DNA of 64,000 bases from JAOUEA01 sp038249195 (GTDB lineage Bacteria > Actinomycetota > UBA4738 > HRBIN12): the NCBI GenBank assembly GCA_038249195.1, contig JBBRWM010000005.1, positions 124,001 to 188,000 on the forward strand, read 5' to 3'. A program made the translations under genes and the position numbers. Positions 55,533 through 64,000 of the stretch are shown here, piece after piece (positions within the stretch are counted from its first letter, which is position 1; each line of letters begins with the position of its first letter). The notes below the pieces were generated by a model. It saw only the letters and a list, made by a program, of their open reading frames with translations. It ran no database searches and was not told the DNA's origin.

Positions 55533-56261
55533 GTGGTCGCGGAGGTGGTTCAGAGCGGGTTGTCGTCGTGGTGGGCACCCGCGCTCGCGTTCACAGCCGG
55601 GGTGATCTCGGTTGCGAGCCCGTGCGTGTGGCCGCTGCTTCCCGGTTACGTGTCGTTCATCTCGGGCGGTGCCGCGGAGGACGAGGACGCGCGGCGGCCC
55701 CTGCTGCCGGTGCTGCTGTTCATCCTGGGCTTCACGATCGTGTTCTCCCTCCTGGGCGCGTTCGCGACCACGTTCGTGGTGCTCTTCAAGGGGACGGCGG
55801 GGCAGCGCGTGGCCGGCGTCGTCGTGATGGCGCTGGGGGTGCTCATGATCGGGTACGCCCTGCAGCGCGGGTCGCTATCGCTGTACGCCGAGCGCCGCCC
55901 GTTCCTGCAGAAGGTGCAGCCGGGCACCCTCGGGGCGCTGCCGCTGGGGATGGCTTTCGCCGCCGGGTGGACGCCGTGCATCGGTCCGGTGCTCGGCGGC
56001 ATCCTCGCGATCGCGGCCTCGGGCTCGACCGGGCGCGGGGTCTTCCTCATGGTCTGTTACTCGCTGGGTCTGGGCGTCCCATTCCTGCTCGTGGGCATGG
56101 GCGTGACCCGGTTCGTGGGCACGTTCGGGTGGATCAAGCGCCACTACCGCGGGATCGCGGTGACCTCGGGCGGCCTGCTCGTGTTCGTGGGCGTCCTGAT
56201 GTTCACGGGCGCCTTCACCCGGTTCTTCGCGCCCTTGCAGCGGTACACGCTCGGCCTGTGA
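55533..56261 (+). CDS. ccdA: CcdA-type thiol-disulfide membrane transporter
   Basis: A 242-residue, six-helix membrane protein of the DsbD/CcdA family that carries reducing power across the membrane for cytochrome c heme attachment. The two redox Cys are in SVASPCVWPLLPGYVSFISG and FAAGWTPCIGPVLGG. GTG 55533 is chosen among several in-frame GTGs; the one at 55545 is also possible. It is followed by resB and ccsA, as expected for a System II cytochrome c maturation set. Confidence 0.9.
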   Translation: MVAEVVQSGLSSWWAPALAFTAGVISVASPCVWPLLPGYVSFISGGAAEDEDARRPLLPVLLFILGFTIVFSLLGAFATTFVVLFKGTAGQRVAGVVVMALGVLMIGYALQRGSLSLYAERRPFLQKVQPGTLGALPLGMAFAAGWTPCIGPVLGGILAIAASGSTGRGVFLMVCYSLGLGVPFLLVGMGVTRFVGTFGWIKRHYRGIAVTSGGLLVFVGVLMFTGAFTRFFAPLQRYTLGL

Positions 56262-56311
56262 CCGTCGGACCGGTGCGAAAGGCGCGCACCGCCTAGGATA
56301 GAGCCGGTCGC

Positions 56312-57919
56312 ATGCCTCCCTCCGCCGCTGGCTTCTCGCTGACACAGTCGGTCGCCCTCGTGTGGCGAACCTTGCGCTCGATGCGCACGGCGCTGATCCT
56401 CCTGCTGCTCCTCGCCCTCGCGGCCGTGACCGGCTCGCTCATCCCGCAATGGCCGAACTCGCCTGAGCGCGTGCTCCAGTACCAAGCGGGGCACGGCCTG
56501 TGGGGCGCCTTCCTCCAACGCGCCGGCGCATTCGACGTATTCGGTTCGTGGTGGTTCGTGCTGATCACGGTGCTCCTGTTCGTCTCGCTGGTGGCGTGCC
56601 TCGTCCCCAGGACGCGCGCGACGTGGCGCGCCGTGCGCCAGCGCCCGATCCAGGCCCGCGAGATCGACGCCTTCAGGCACTACCGCACGATCGCGGTGGC
56701 CGCGGGTCCTCCCGAAGCGGTGGAGGCCTCACGGCGCGTGCTCGTTCGGCACCTCTACCGCGTGGCCCGCGCCGAGGGAACGGGCGATCCGACAGCGCTG
56801 GCCGCCGAGAAAGGGGCGGCGCGGGAGGTGGGGAGCCTCCTGTTCCATTGGGCGTTCATCCTGCTGTTGTTCGGCGTGATCTTCGGCAAGGGGACGGGGT
56901 TCTCCGGCTACGCCGTCGTCACCGAGGGCCACACGTGGGTCGACGCGCGCGCGAACTACGACGGCCAGATCCGCACCGGCAGGTTCTTCGGTGGCGACTT
57001 CACCGGCGTGGGGATCCACCTGCGCTCGTTCGAAAGTGATTTCCGCGACACGGGCCAACCGATGGACTTCGTGTCCCACGTCGATCTGCTCGACCCGCAG
57101 GGCAACCTGATCAGGAGCCAGGACATCCGCGTGAACCACCCCGCCAAGATCGACGGACTGAACATCTATCAGACCGCCTTCGGTTGGGCCGGGGTGCTCG
57201 AGGTTCGCGACGGCGACCAGGTCCTGACGCGTCAGGACCTGGTGCTCTCGCGCGAACCGGCGCCCACCGGGGTCCCCGCGTTCGCGATGCCGTGGCACGG
57301 CGTCCTGAAGGTGACCTCCGTGCGGCCCCAGATGGCGATCGAGGTCGAGCTGTATCCGGACAGCCGGGCGCTCGCGCAGCAACTCCAGACGCAGCAGCCC
57401 GTGCCGATGCTGGTGGCCTACGACCCCGTGATCAGCTACAAGGTCTGGCGCGGGCGCCTCACCGACCCTTCGCCCACGTCGCTCGATACCACCTTCATGA
57501 AGAAGACGGCCGAGGGCGTCGTCGGGGGCGGCCTCACGGCCGACCTGCGTACGGGCAAGCAGCTCGATCCGGGTCGAGCCGCCGGCGGCCTCACGATGTC
57601 GTTTCCGGACCTGCGCCACTACTCGGTCCTGCAGGTGACCCGGGATCGCGGCGTCCCCATCGTGCTGGCTGCGGCTATCCTCATCCTCCTGGGGCTCCTC
57701 CCGGCCCTCTACACGTCTCGACGCAAGGTCTGGGTACGGGCCGAGGCCCACGGCGAGGGATCCGTGTTGCAGGTGGGTGGGTTCGCGCTTCAGCGCAAGC
57801 CGCAGTTCGAGGCGGAGTTCGACAAGCTCGTGGAGGCGATCGAGCGAGCGATCGACGACGGAGGATCGACGACTCGGGTTTCGGACGGGTCCGATCGGGA
57901 GAAGGTGGGATCGCGATGA
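56312..57919 (+). CDS. resB: Cytochrome c biogenesis protein ResB
   Basis: A 535-residue membrane protein forming the System II heme-attachment complex with CcsA. Helices occur at residues 22-42 and 75-95, a third near 188-205, and a last one before the C-terminal tail (IVLAAAILILLGLLPALY), with a large external domain between (DIRVNHPAKIDGLNIYQTAF). TAGGAT lies 12 nt before ATG 56312. Its stop overlaps the ccsA start (ATGA). Confidence 0.92.
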   Translation: MPPSAAGFSLTQSVALVWRTLRSMRTALILLLLLALAAVTGSLIPQWPNSPERVLQYQAGHGLWGAFLQRAGAFDVFGSWWFVLITVLLFVSLVACLVPRTRATWRAVRQRPIQAREIDAFRHYRTIAVAAGPPEAVEASRRVLVRHLYRVARAEGTGDPTALAAEKGAAREVGSLLFHWAFILLLFGVIFGKGTGFSGYAVVTEGHTWVDARANYDGQIRTGRFFGGDFTGVGIHLRSFESDFRDTGQPMDFVSHVDLLDPQGNLIRSQDIRVNHPAKIDGLNIYQTAFGWAGVLEVRDGDQVLTRQDLVLSREPAPTGVPAFAMPWHGVLKVTSVRPQMAIEVELYPDSRALAQQLQTQQPVPMLVAYDPVISYKVWRGRLTDPSPTSLDTTFMKKTAEGVVGGGLTADLRTGKQLDPGRAAGGLTMSFPDLRHYSVLQVTRDRGVPIVLAAAILILLGLLPALYTSRRKVWVRAEAHGEGSVLQVGGFALQRKPQFEAEFDKLVEAIERAIDDGGSTTRVSDGSDREKVGSR

Positions 57920-58869
57920 CCGATCTGCAGTGGGCCCGGATCTCTCAGGACCTGTTCAACGTGGCGATCTTCTCCTACCTCGCTGCGATGGTGGGCTACT
58001 TCGCGTACCTGGCGTTCCAGCGGGATCTGTTGTGGAAGCTGGCGCGGGCCGCCGCGGGCCTGGGCCTGGCGGCGAACCTCGTGTCGATCCTCACGCGTGG
58101 GCTGGCGGCGCATCGGGTGCCCTGGGGGAACATGTATGAATACTCGGCGTTGCTCGCGTGCCTCGTGGTGGGCGGCTACCTGATCGTGGTCGAAGGCATC
58201 TACAAGGTCCGGAGCTTGGGCGGGTTCGTGATGGCCTTCGCGATCCTCACGATGGCCATAGCGTCGCAATTCTTCTACGTGACCCCCGGCCCGCTCGTGC
58301 CGGCCCTGAACAGCTACTGGATCAAGATCCACGTTCAGGCCGCGATCTGGGGGTCCTCGTTGTTCGCCCTGGGCGGGATCGTCACGATCCTCTACTTGAT
58401 CCAGGACCGCCGGGAGCGCAAGCAGGTAGACGCGCTCCGAAGCCAGGAGCCGCCACCTATCATGGGGGCCTCGCTGAACCTCGACGCGCCGCACGATCTC
58501 GTCGACGACGCCGGGGCGCCCATGAGCGCGGCGACGACCGGCAGGAAGCGTCTGCCCTCCGCCGCGACCCTCGACACCCTCGCCTACCGCCTTATCGCCT
58601 TCGCGTTCCCCATCTGGACGTTCGCGGTGATCGCCGGTGCCATCTGGGCGCAGGAGGCGTGGAGCCGCTATTGGGGATGGGATCCCAAGGAGACCTGGTC
58701 GTTCATCACGTGGGTGATCTTCGCGGGCTATCTGCACGCCCGCGCGACCGCGGGATGGCGAGGCCGCAAGTCGGCCTGGATCGCGCTGGTGGGCTTCGTG
58801 TCCCTGCTGATCACCTACTACGCAGTCAACCTGTGGATAGTCGGATTGCATTCGTACAAGGGGTTCTGA
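57916..58869 (+). CDS. ccsA: Cytochrome c biogenesis protein CcsA/CcsB (heme handling)
   Basis: A 317-residue multi-pass protein that exports and attaches heme. The WWD-type heme motif reads WSRYWGWDPKETWSFITW near residues 255-272, with conserved His residues in RVPWGNMYEY vicinity, KIHVQAAIWG and YLHARAT. Eight or so helices. A charged insertion (about 170-210) between helices is larger than usual. Overlap with resB indicates translational coupling. Confidence 0.93.
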   Translation: MTDLQWARISQDLFNVAIFSYLAAMVGYFAYLAFQRDLLWKLARAAAGLGLAANLVSILTRGLAAHRVPWGNMYEYSALLACLVVGGYLIVVEGIYKVRSLGGFVMAFAILTMAIASQFFYVTPGPLVPALNSYWIKIHVQAAIWGSSLFALGGIVTILYLIQDRRERKQVDALRSQEPPPIMGASLNLDAPHDLVDDAGAPMSAATTGRKRLPSAATLDTLAYRLIAFAFPIWTFAVIAGAIWAQEAWSRYWGWDPKETWSFITWVIFAGYLHARATAGWRGRKSAWIALVGFVSLLITYYAVNLWIVGLHSYKGF

Positions 58870-58971
58870 GGCGTCGCGCGCATGAGATGTCTGCCTGGAC
58901 GGCGGTGGTACAGTTCGCGCGTCTCTGGTCGGCACGCCGGCGCGAGGCCGTGTCCGGGAGAGAGAGGGGCC

Positions 58972-60084
58972 GTGCGGAAGAAGGCGTTGTGGGCCCTCGG
59001 AGCATCGATCCTGGGCCTGCTGCTCGCGGCGTGCGCGCCCAACGCGTCGCAGTCGACGCTCGACCCCGCCGGCCCGACGGCCCAGTCCGAGAAGAACCTG
59101 TTCGTGCCGGTGTTCTGGATCGCCGTCGCCGTCTTCGTCCTGGTCGAGGGCGCCATCCTCGTGATCGCGATCAAGTACCGCCAGCGCAAGGGTCGCGAGC
59201 GCATGCCCAAGCAGACCCACGGGAACACCCGGCTCGAGATCGGCTGGACGATCGCGCCGGCCCTCGTGCTCGCGGTCGTGATGGTGCCGACCGTCTCGTT
59301 GATCTGGCAGCTTGCCAAGGCGCCCGGACCCGGGGCGCTGAACGTCACCGTGCAGGGCCGCCAGTGGTGGTGGGGATTCCAGTACACGGATCCCGACATG
59401 AAGGAGAGCTACGGCAGCGGCGAACCCATCACGGTGGCCGACGTGCTCGTGGTGCCGGCCGGTCGGCAGGTGTACCTGTCGCTGGAGGCAGCGGGAGGCC
59501 TGATCGGGCCCGGCGATCCACCGGACCCCGCCAAGGCCGACTACGTGGTGATCCACTCCTTCTGGACGCCCCAGCTCTTCGGCAAGCAGGACGTCGTGCC
59601 CGGCCGCACGAACCACATCACGTTCGCCGCCGATCAACCGGGCACCTATACGGGGCAATGCGCTGAATTCTGCGGCCTCCAGCATGCCAACATGAAGTTC
59701 AAGGTCGTTGCGTTGAGCCAGAGCGATTGGGACGCCTGGGTCCAACGCGAGAGGGCACCTGCCTCGACCACCGTGGAGGGGCTCGCCGCGGAGGGACGCG
59801 CGATCTTCTTGAATCCGTTGTCGAACGACCGCGGGACCTGCGTGAACTGCCACGCGATCGGCGGCACCGAGGCGGCGAGTGGCGCCGCCCCCAACCTCAC
59901 CCACTTCTACGACCCCACGCACACCTGCTTCGCGGGGTGCGACTTCGACACGTCGGACACGGAGGCGCTCAAGGCGTGGCTCCGAGATCCGAACGCGGTC
60001 AAGCTGGGGGCGAAGATGCCCAATTACGCCCTTTCCGACCACGAGATCGACGCGCTGGTCGCCTACCTGCAGAGCCTGACATGA
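58972..60084 (+). CDS. ctaC: Cytochrome c oxidase subunit II fused to cytochrome c (caa3 type)
   Basis: A 370-residue subunit. The signal peptide ends in the lipobox LLLAAC, then two helices, the cupredoxin domain with the CuA site CAEFCGLQHANM (C-x3-C-x3-H-x2-M), and a C-terminal cytochrome c domain with CVNCH and a distal Met in GAKMPNYAL. The fused heme c defines a caa3 oxidase taking electrons from membrane cytochrome c. GTG 58972 follows GAGAGAGGGG. The 102-bp gap upstream has TACAGT near 58909 as a weak -10. Confidence 0.94.
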   Translation: MRKKALWALGASILGLLLAACAPNASQSTLDPAGPTAQSEKNLFVPVFWIAVAVFVLVEGAILVIAIKYRQRKGRERMPKQTHGNTRLEIGWTIAPALVLAVVMVPTVSLIWQLAKAPGPGALNVTVQGRQWWWGFQYTDPDMKESYGSGEPITVADVLVVPAGRQVYLSLEAAGGLIGPGDPPDPAKADYVVIHSFWTPQLFGKQDVVPGRTNHITFAADQPGTYTGQCAEFCGLQHANMKFKVVALSQSDWDAWVQRERAPASTTVEGLAAEGRAIFLNPLSNDRGTCVNCHAIGGTEAASGAAPNLTHFYDPTHTCFAGCDFDTSDTEALKAWLRDPNAVKLGAKMPNYALSDHEIDALVAYLQSLT

Positions 60085-61973
60085 AGGGTGACATGGCGAG
60101 CCTGAGCGTGCAGGGGGCGCGGGGAGGGATCCTGCGTCGCCCGAGCGCCACCACCGGGTGGCTGAGCTGGTTCACCACCGTGGACCACAAGAAGATCGGG
60201 ATCATGTACGGCGTTACGGCCTTCGTGTTCTTCGTCCTGGGGGGTCTCGAGGCCCTGTTGATCCGCTCGCAGCTCGCCCAGCCCGACGGCAAGATCCTCA
60301 ACGCAGATCAGTACAACCAGGTCTTCACGATGCACGGCGTCACGATGATCTTCCTCTTCGTGATGCCGATGTCCGCGGGGTTCTTCAACTACCTGCTCCC
60401 CCTGATGATCGGTGCCCGCGATGTGGCGTTCCCGCGCCTGAACGCCCTCAGCTTCTGGGTGTTCGTGCTCGGTGGCTTATTCCTATACTCCGCCGCGCTC
60501 CTCGGCGGGGCGCCCAACGGTGGCTGGTTCGGGTACGCGCCGAACTCCGTGACGGACCCCACGCCCGGCATGACGTTCTACGCGCTCGGGTTGATCATCA
60601 CGGGCATCGCCTCGACCGTGGGCGCGGTGAACCTGGCCGTCACCATCATCAACATGCGCGCCCCCGGGATGACGCTGTTCCGCATGCCCGTCTTCGTCTG
60701 GATGGGGCTCGTGGTGCAGCTCCTACTGATCTTCTCGCTGCCCATCATCACGATCGACCTGTTCTTGCTCCTGTTCGACCGCCGATGGGGGACGCTGTTC
60801 TTCGAGGCGGCTCAGGGCGGCGATCCCGTGCTGTGGCAGCACCTCTTCTGGTTGTTCGGCCACCCCGAGGTCTATGTCTTGATCCTGCCCGCGTTCGGGA
60901 TCATCTCGGAGATCATCCCCGTGTTCAGCCGCAAGCCGCTGTTCGGGTACCAATTCGTCGTCTTCAGCGGCATCGCGATCGGGTTCATCGGCTTCGGCGT
61001 GTGGGCCCACCACATGTTCGCGGTCGGGCTCGGCCCGGTGGCGAACACGGCCTTCGGCGTCACGACGGCCATCATCGCCATACCGACGGGCGTGAAGATC
61101 TTCAACTGGATGGCCACGATGCACGGCGGCGAGCTGAGGTTCGACACGCCCTTGCTGTATTCGATCGGCACGGTGACGATGTTCGTGATCGGCGGGCTAT
61201 CGGGTGTGACCCACGCCATCGTGCCCTCGGACTATCAGCAGACCGACACGTACTACATCGTGGCGCACATCCACTATGTGTTGTTCGGTGGAGCGGTGTT
61301 CGGGCTGTTCGCGGGGATGTTCTACTGGTGGCCCAAGGTCTTCGCGCGCCAGCTGTCCGAGCGCTTGGGCAAATGGCAGTTCTGGATCATGATCGTGGGG
61401 TTCAACCTCACGTTCGGACCGATGCACGTCCTGGGCCTCAACGGCATGATCCGGCGCGAGTACACCTACCCCGCTTCGCTGGGGCTCACGGGCTGGAACC
61501 AGGTGGCATCGGTGGGGGCCTTCGTGATCGCGTTGTCGATCCTGCTGTTCATCATCAACGCGGTGCGAACGCAGTCCAAGCCGAAGGGCCTCGAGAACGA
61601 GGATCCATGGGACGCGCGTACGCTCGAGTGGACCACCGCGTGCCCCCCGCCCGTGTGGAACTTCGACGAGATCCCCGAGGTTCACGCCCTGGACGACTTC
61701 TGGCATAAGAAGTACGTCGAGGACGAGAAGACGGGCCTGCCGGTGCCGGTGCAGGCCGGGGGGGCGCCCGAGCACGACGAGGGGCACGAGGCCTCCGGCG
61801 GCCACGCGATCCATCTGCCCAGCCCGTCGTTCTGGCCCCTCGTGGCCTCCTTCGGTCTGCCGATCATGGCCTACGGCATCCTGTACTCATGGTGGCTCGT
61901 GGGAGCGGGGGCTCTCGTGTTGCTGGTCGGCTTCTATGGCTGGGCGATGGAGCCCTCGGTGGCGGAGGAGTAG
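60081..61973 (+). CDS. ctaD: Cytochrome c oxidase subunit I
   Basis: A 630-residue catalytic subunit of an A-type heme-copper oxidase. Heme and CuB ligands are visible: MHGVTMIFLFVMP (low-spin His), WLFGHPEVYVLILP (CuB His, cross-linked Tyr and the D-channel Glu), GVWAHHMFAVG (CuB His pair) and YYIVAHIHYVLFGG (heme His residues). The C-terminus carries a charged linker and two extra helices (FWPLVASFGLPIMAYGILYS onward) that are beyond the 12-helix core. ATG 60081 overlaps ctaC; ATG 60093 is possible. Confidence 0.95.
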   Translation: MKGDMASLSVQGARGGILRRPSATTGWLSWFTTVDHKKIGIMYGVTAFVFFVLGGLEALLIRSQLAQPDGKILNADQYNQVFTMHGVTMIFLFVMPMSAGFFNYLLPLMIGARDVAFPRLNALSFWVFVLGGLFLYSAALLGGAPNGGWFGYAPNSVTDPTPGMTFYALGLIITGIASTVGAVNLAVTIINMRAPGMTLFRMPVFVWMGLVVQLLLIFSLPIITIDLFLLLFDRRWGTLFFEAAQGGDPVLWQHLFWLFGHPEVYVLILPAFGIISEIIPVFSRKPLFGYQFVVFSGIAIGFIGFGVWAHHMFAVGLGPVANTAFGVTTAIIAIPTGVKIFNWMATMHGGELRFDTPLLYSIGTVTMFVIGGLSGVTHAIVPSDYQQTDTYYIVAHIHYVLFGGAVFGLFAGMFYWWPKVFARQLSERLGKWQFWIMIVGFNLTFGPMHVLGLNGMIRREYTYPASLGLTGWNQVASVGAFVIALSILLFIINAVRTQSKPKGLENEDPWDARTLEWTTACPPPVWNFDEIPEVHALDDFWHKKYVEDEKTGLPVPVQAGGAPEHDEGHEASGGHAIHLPSPSFWPLVASFGLPIMAYGILYSWWLVGAGALVLLVGFYGWAMEPSVAEE

Positions 61974-61975
61974 CG

Positions 61976-62605
61976 ATGGCGGACACGACGGTTCCCGTCA
62001 AGCACACGGAGCATGCGACCACGACGGGCCTGCCAAGCTCGAAGCTCGCGATGTGGCTCTTCCTGTCCTCCGAGTGCATGTTGTTCGGGGCGTTGATCGC
62101 CACGTACGTCCTGTACCGGGGCGCGAGCGTGAAGGGTCCCTACCCCGTCGACGTCTTCGACATCCCGTACACCTCGGTGTCGACGTTCGTGCTGCTCGCG
62201 TCCTCGCTCAGCATGGTGTTGGCGCTCGCGGCCGCGCAGAACCGCGACATCGTGCGTATGCGACTGTGGTTGCTCGCCACCGCCATGCTGGGCCTCACGT
62301 TCGTGGGCGGGCAGGTGTACGAGTTCACCTCCTTCTATCACGAGGGGCTTTCCCTCACGACGAACCTGTTCGGTTCGAGCTTCTACGTCCTGACGGGGTT
62401 CCACGGGGCGCACGTGACGCTGGGCATCCTGATGCTGCTGTCGCTCGTCGGCATGTCGATGAACGACCGCCTCCCGGACGAGCAGGCGTTCCCGGTGGAA
62501 CTGGTCGGGCTGTACTGGCACTTCGTCGACATCGTCTGGATCGTGATCTTCGTGGTGGTCTACCTGGTGCCGGCGGGCGAGGCCGCGAGCAAGGTGGGGA
62601 AGTGA
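61976..62605 (+). CDS. ctaE: Cytochrome c oxidase subunit III
   Basis: A 209-residue, five-helix subunit. KLAMWLFLSSECMLFGALIA and FHGAHVTLGILMLLSL followed by LYWHFVDIVWIVIFVVVYL are classic subunit III helices, the latter with conserved HFVD. It lacks the first two helices of the seven-helix form, as in many actinobacterial oxidases. ATG 61976 is 2 bp after the ctaD stop; its stop overlaps ctaF. Confidence 0.94.
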   Translation: MADTTVPVKHTEHATTTGLPSSKLAMWLFLSSECMLFGALIATYVLYRGASVKGPYPVDVFDIPYTSVSTFVLLASSLSMVLALAAAQNRDIVRMRLWLLATAMLGLTFVGGQVYEFTSFYHEGLSLTTNLFGSSFYVLTGFHGAHVTLGILMLLSLVGMSMNDRLPDEQAFPVELVGLYWHFVDIVWIVIFVVVYLVPAGEAASKVGK

Positions 62606-62961
62606 TGAGCGAACACGAGAGCGATCTGCAGAGGGAGCTCGCCACACCCATGCCCGATCCGCACGGCGAGGTCGCGCACAGCGAGCACCCGAGCCCCAAG
62701 GCCTACATCCGCGTCGGCCTGGTGCTGGCCGGTCTCACGGCCCTCGAGGTGGCGGTCTCCTACAGTCACGAGGGCGCGCGCCTGATCACCGGGGCCTTGT
62801 TGGTGCTGATGTTCCTGAAGTTCGTCCTGGTCGTGCTCTGGTTCATGCACCTGAAGTTCGACAGCCGCCGGTACTCGCGGTTCTTCGTCATGGGCCTGGC
62901 GGGCTCGATCACGCTCTACGCGGTGGTGCTCATGACCTTGGGCGTCTTCGGCGGGAAGTAG
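62605..62961 (+). CDS. ctaF: Cytochrome c oxidase subunit IV (caa3/CtaF type)
   Basis: A 118-residue, three-helix small subunit. After a His/Glu-rich N-terminus, the family motif FLKFVLVVLWFMHLKFDSR marks the second helix and its charged end. It stabilises the oxidase complex. ATG 62605 overlaps the ctaE stop. Confidence 0.88.
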   Translation: MSEHESDLQRELATPMPDPHGEVAHSEHPSPKAYIRVGLVLAGLTALEVAVSYSHEGARLITGALLVLMFLKFVLVVLWFMHLKFDSRRYSRFFVMGLAGSITLYAVVLMTLGVFGGK

Positions 62962-62972
62962 GAGAGGACGCC

Positions 62973-63797
62973 ATGCCCTCCTTCCATGTCCACCTCGACG
63001 TGTGGCTGCTGTTCGGGTCCATCCTCGCGCTGTACTTCATCGCGGTCCGCCGGCACCTCCAGGCCACGGGTGAACAGACACCCGTACGTCGCCAGCGGCT
63101 GTTCACGCTCGGGGTGGGCATCTTGTGGCTCGCGTCGTCGTGGCCCCTGCACGACCTTGCGGAGCGCTACCTCTACAGCGCCCACATGATCCAGCACATG
63201 CTCTTCACGCTCGTGGCGGCGCCGGTGCTGATCGCGGGCGTCCCGGTGTGGCTGTATCGCGAGTTCCTGCGGCCCAAGGCCGTCAACACGATCTTCCGGT
63301 TCTTCACGCGGCCGCTCGTGGCGCTCGTGGTATTCAACTCGGTGCTGCTCTTCACCCACTGGCCCGCCGTCGTGGCCGCCTCGGTGACGTCGGAACCACT
63401 GCACTTCCTGCTGCACGTGGCCATCGTCGGATCGGCGCTCGCCATGTGGTGGCCGGTGATGTCGCCGCTGCCCGAGATGCCGCCCCTGTCGCCGCCCGGC
63501 CAGATGATCTACCTGTTCCTGCAGTCCCTCGTGCCCACGATCCCGGCGTCGTTCCTGACGTTCGGTTCGAAGCCGCTGTATCCGATCTACGCCGCGTTCC
63601 CGCGGATCTGGGGGATCGGGGTCATGACCGATCAACTCATGGCGGGGCTCATCATGAAGCTCGTCGGCAGCGCGATCCTGTGGGTCGTGATCACCGCGAT
63701 CTTCTTCCGGTGGTACGCCTCCGAACGGCGCTCCGATCTGGACGTGACGGCCTACGCCGACGTCGACCGAGAGATCCGCGCGGGGTTGAACAGATGA
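62973..63797 (+). CDS. ctaG: Cytochrome c oxidase assembly factor CtaG (caa3_CtaG)
   Basis: A 274-residue, seven-helix membrane protein required for assembly of caa3 oxidase, probably copper delivery. Conserved His-containing segments are YLYSAHMIQHMLFTLVAAPV, LLFTHWPAVV and LHFLLHVAIVGSALAMWWPV, and MTDQLMAGLIMKLVGSA near the end. ATG 62973 has GGAGAGGACGCC upstream. Confidence 0.9.
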   Translation: MPSFHVHLDVWLLFGSILALYFIAVRRHLQATGEQTPVRRQRLFTLGVGILWLASSWPLHDLAERYLYSAHMIQHMLFTLVAAPVLIAGVPVWLYREFLRPKAVNTIFRFFTRPLVALVVFNSVLLFTHWPAVVAASVTSEPLHFLLHVAIVGSALAMWWPVMSPLPEMPPLSPPGQMIYLFLQSLVPTIPASFLTFGSKPLYPIYAAFPRIWGIGVMTDQLMAGLIMKLVGSAILWVVITAIFFRWYASERRSDLDVTAYADVDREIRAGLNR

Positions 63798-64000
63798 GCG
63801 ACCCGCCGCGCGGCGGCCCGCCCGACAACGGGGCCGAGGACAGGGCCGACAACGGGGCCGAGGATCGCGTCGACGAACTGGCCGAGGACCGGGCCGAGGA
63901 TCGCACGAAGAATCGTGAAGGCCTCCTGTTGCCCGTCCTGCTCCCGGTGGGCATCCTCCTCATCATCGCGCTCGTCCTGTTCGGGTTCTCTCGCATCCTG
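63794..64000 (+). CDS. Acidic-repeat, single-helix membrane protein, 3'-truncated by the window edge
   Basis: The first 69 codons of a gene whose ATG overlaps the ctaG stop (ATGA). The N-terminus is an acidic low-complexity stretch with repeated AEDRAD/AEDRVD units, encoded by a 17-bp direct repeat (63824-63840 and 63848-63864, period 24). A membrane helix follows (LLLPVLLPVGILLIIALVLF). The rest lies outside. Linked to the oxidase operon; function unknown. Confidence 0.7.
   Translation, partial: MSDPPRGGPPDNGAEDRADNGAEDRVDELAEDRAEDRTKNREGLLLPVLLPVGILLIIALVLFGFSRIL

Overview
The window is GC-rich (about 70%), gene-dense DNA with the hallmarks of Actinomycetota. It carries a GlnR-type regulator beside glnA with glnE nearby, a mycothiol glycosyltransferase (MshA), an RsiG-like c-di-GMP/anti-sigma protein, a BldC-like HTH protein, the tiny ribosomal protein bS22, ClpS paired with DUF2017, an actinobacterial sulfate-assimilation pair and a caa3 oxidase operon. 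Many genes start with GTG or overlap the previous stop as GTGA/ATGA. Many have a TAnnnT hexamer only 5-8 nt before the start codon, which suggests leaderless transcripts. A b6-type split cytochrome b and an RsiG with c-di-GMP signatures in both helices point away from the classical Streptomyces/Mycobacterium lineages to a deep-branching one (inference). No tRNA or rRNA gene was seen.

Layout. 1-3.7 kb: 3' part of glnE, an SDR, a frameshifted nitronate monooxygenase-like gene and a relic of an ECF sigma factor. 3.7-5.2 kb: mscL and a Y-family polymerase. 5.2-9.4 kb: an accessory island with an HhH DNA glycosylase, a C5-cytosine methyltransferase, a Sau3AI/MutH-like endonuclease (probably a GATC restriction-modification system with its own mismatch-repair enzyme) and a VapBC pair. 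9.5-12 kb: glnA and a GlnR-like regulator, separated by a structured intergenic region with a GlnR-box-like site. 12-16.2 kb: hydrolase, MoaD-like protein, lipid kinase, APS reductase and ATP sulfurylase. 16.2-17.2 kb: an XRE/nucleotidyltransferase toxin-antitoxin-like pair behind tandem 17-bp repeats. 17.3-22.2 kb: M23 peptidase, RsiG-like protein, HD-GYP phosphodiesterase, asparaginase and MshA. 22.1-22.8 kb: a repeat-rich non-coding stretch.

22.8-33.2 kb: TetR, ProC, a FAH-family protein, and a long forward operon for amino-acid/amine catabolism (P5C dehydrogenase, two class III aminotransferases, a two-subunit CoA transferase, an AcuC/HDAC-like deacetylase). 33.2-39.1 kb: DUF2017/ClpS, a secreted protein, an SDR relic, a large orphan histidine kinase, the intact SDR paralogue and a putative phosphatase. 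39.2-43.8 kb: BldC-like HTH, Clp1-like polynucleotide kinase, bS22, a lipoprotein hydrolase, SAM hydroxide adenosyltransferase, a TIM-barrel isomerase and small membrane proteins. 43.9-49.6 kb: DUF4331, TPR and NicO-type proteins facing an ECF sigma/anti-sigma pair.

49.6-64 kb is a respiratory block: glutaredoxin, the NADH sensor Rex, a reverse-strand operon for a b6-type quinol:cytochrome c reductase that includes a ferredoxin, then forward genes for cytochrome c maturation (CcdA, ResB, CcsA) and a caa3 oxidase (CtaC-D-E-F-G). The divergent control region between the two halves has a near-perfect Rex box, so redox control of the block by the neighbouring Rex is likely. The strongest leads are the b6-type complex with a conserved heme c_i cysteine and an operon ferredoxin, the self-contained GATC restriction system with three GATC sites phased at 14 bp in the methyltransferase leader, and the RsiG/HD-GYP pairing.
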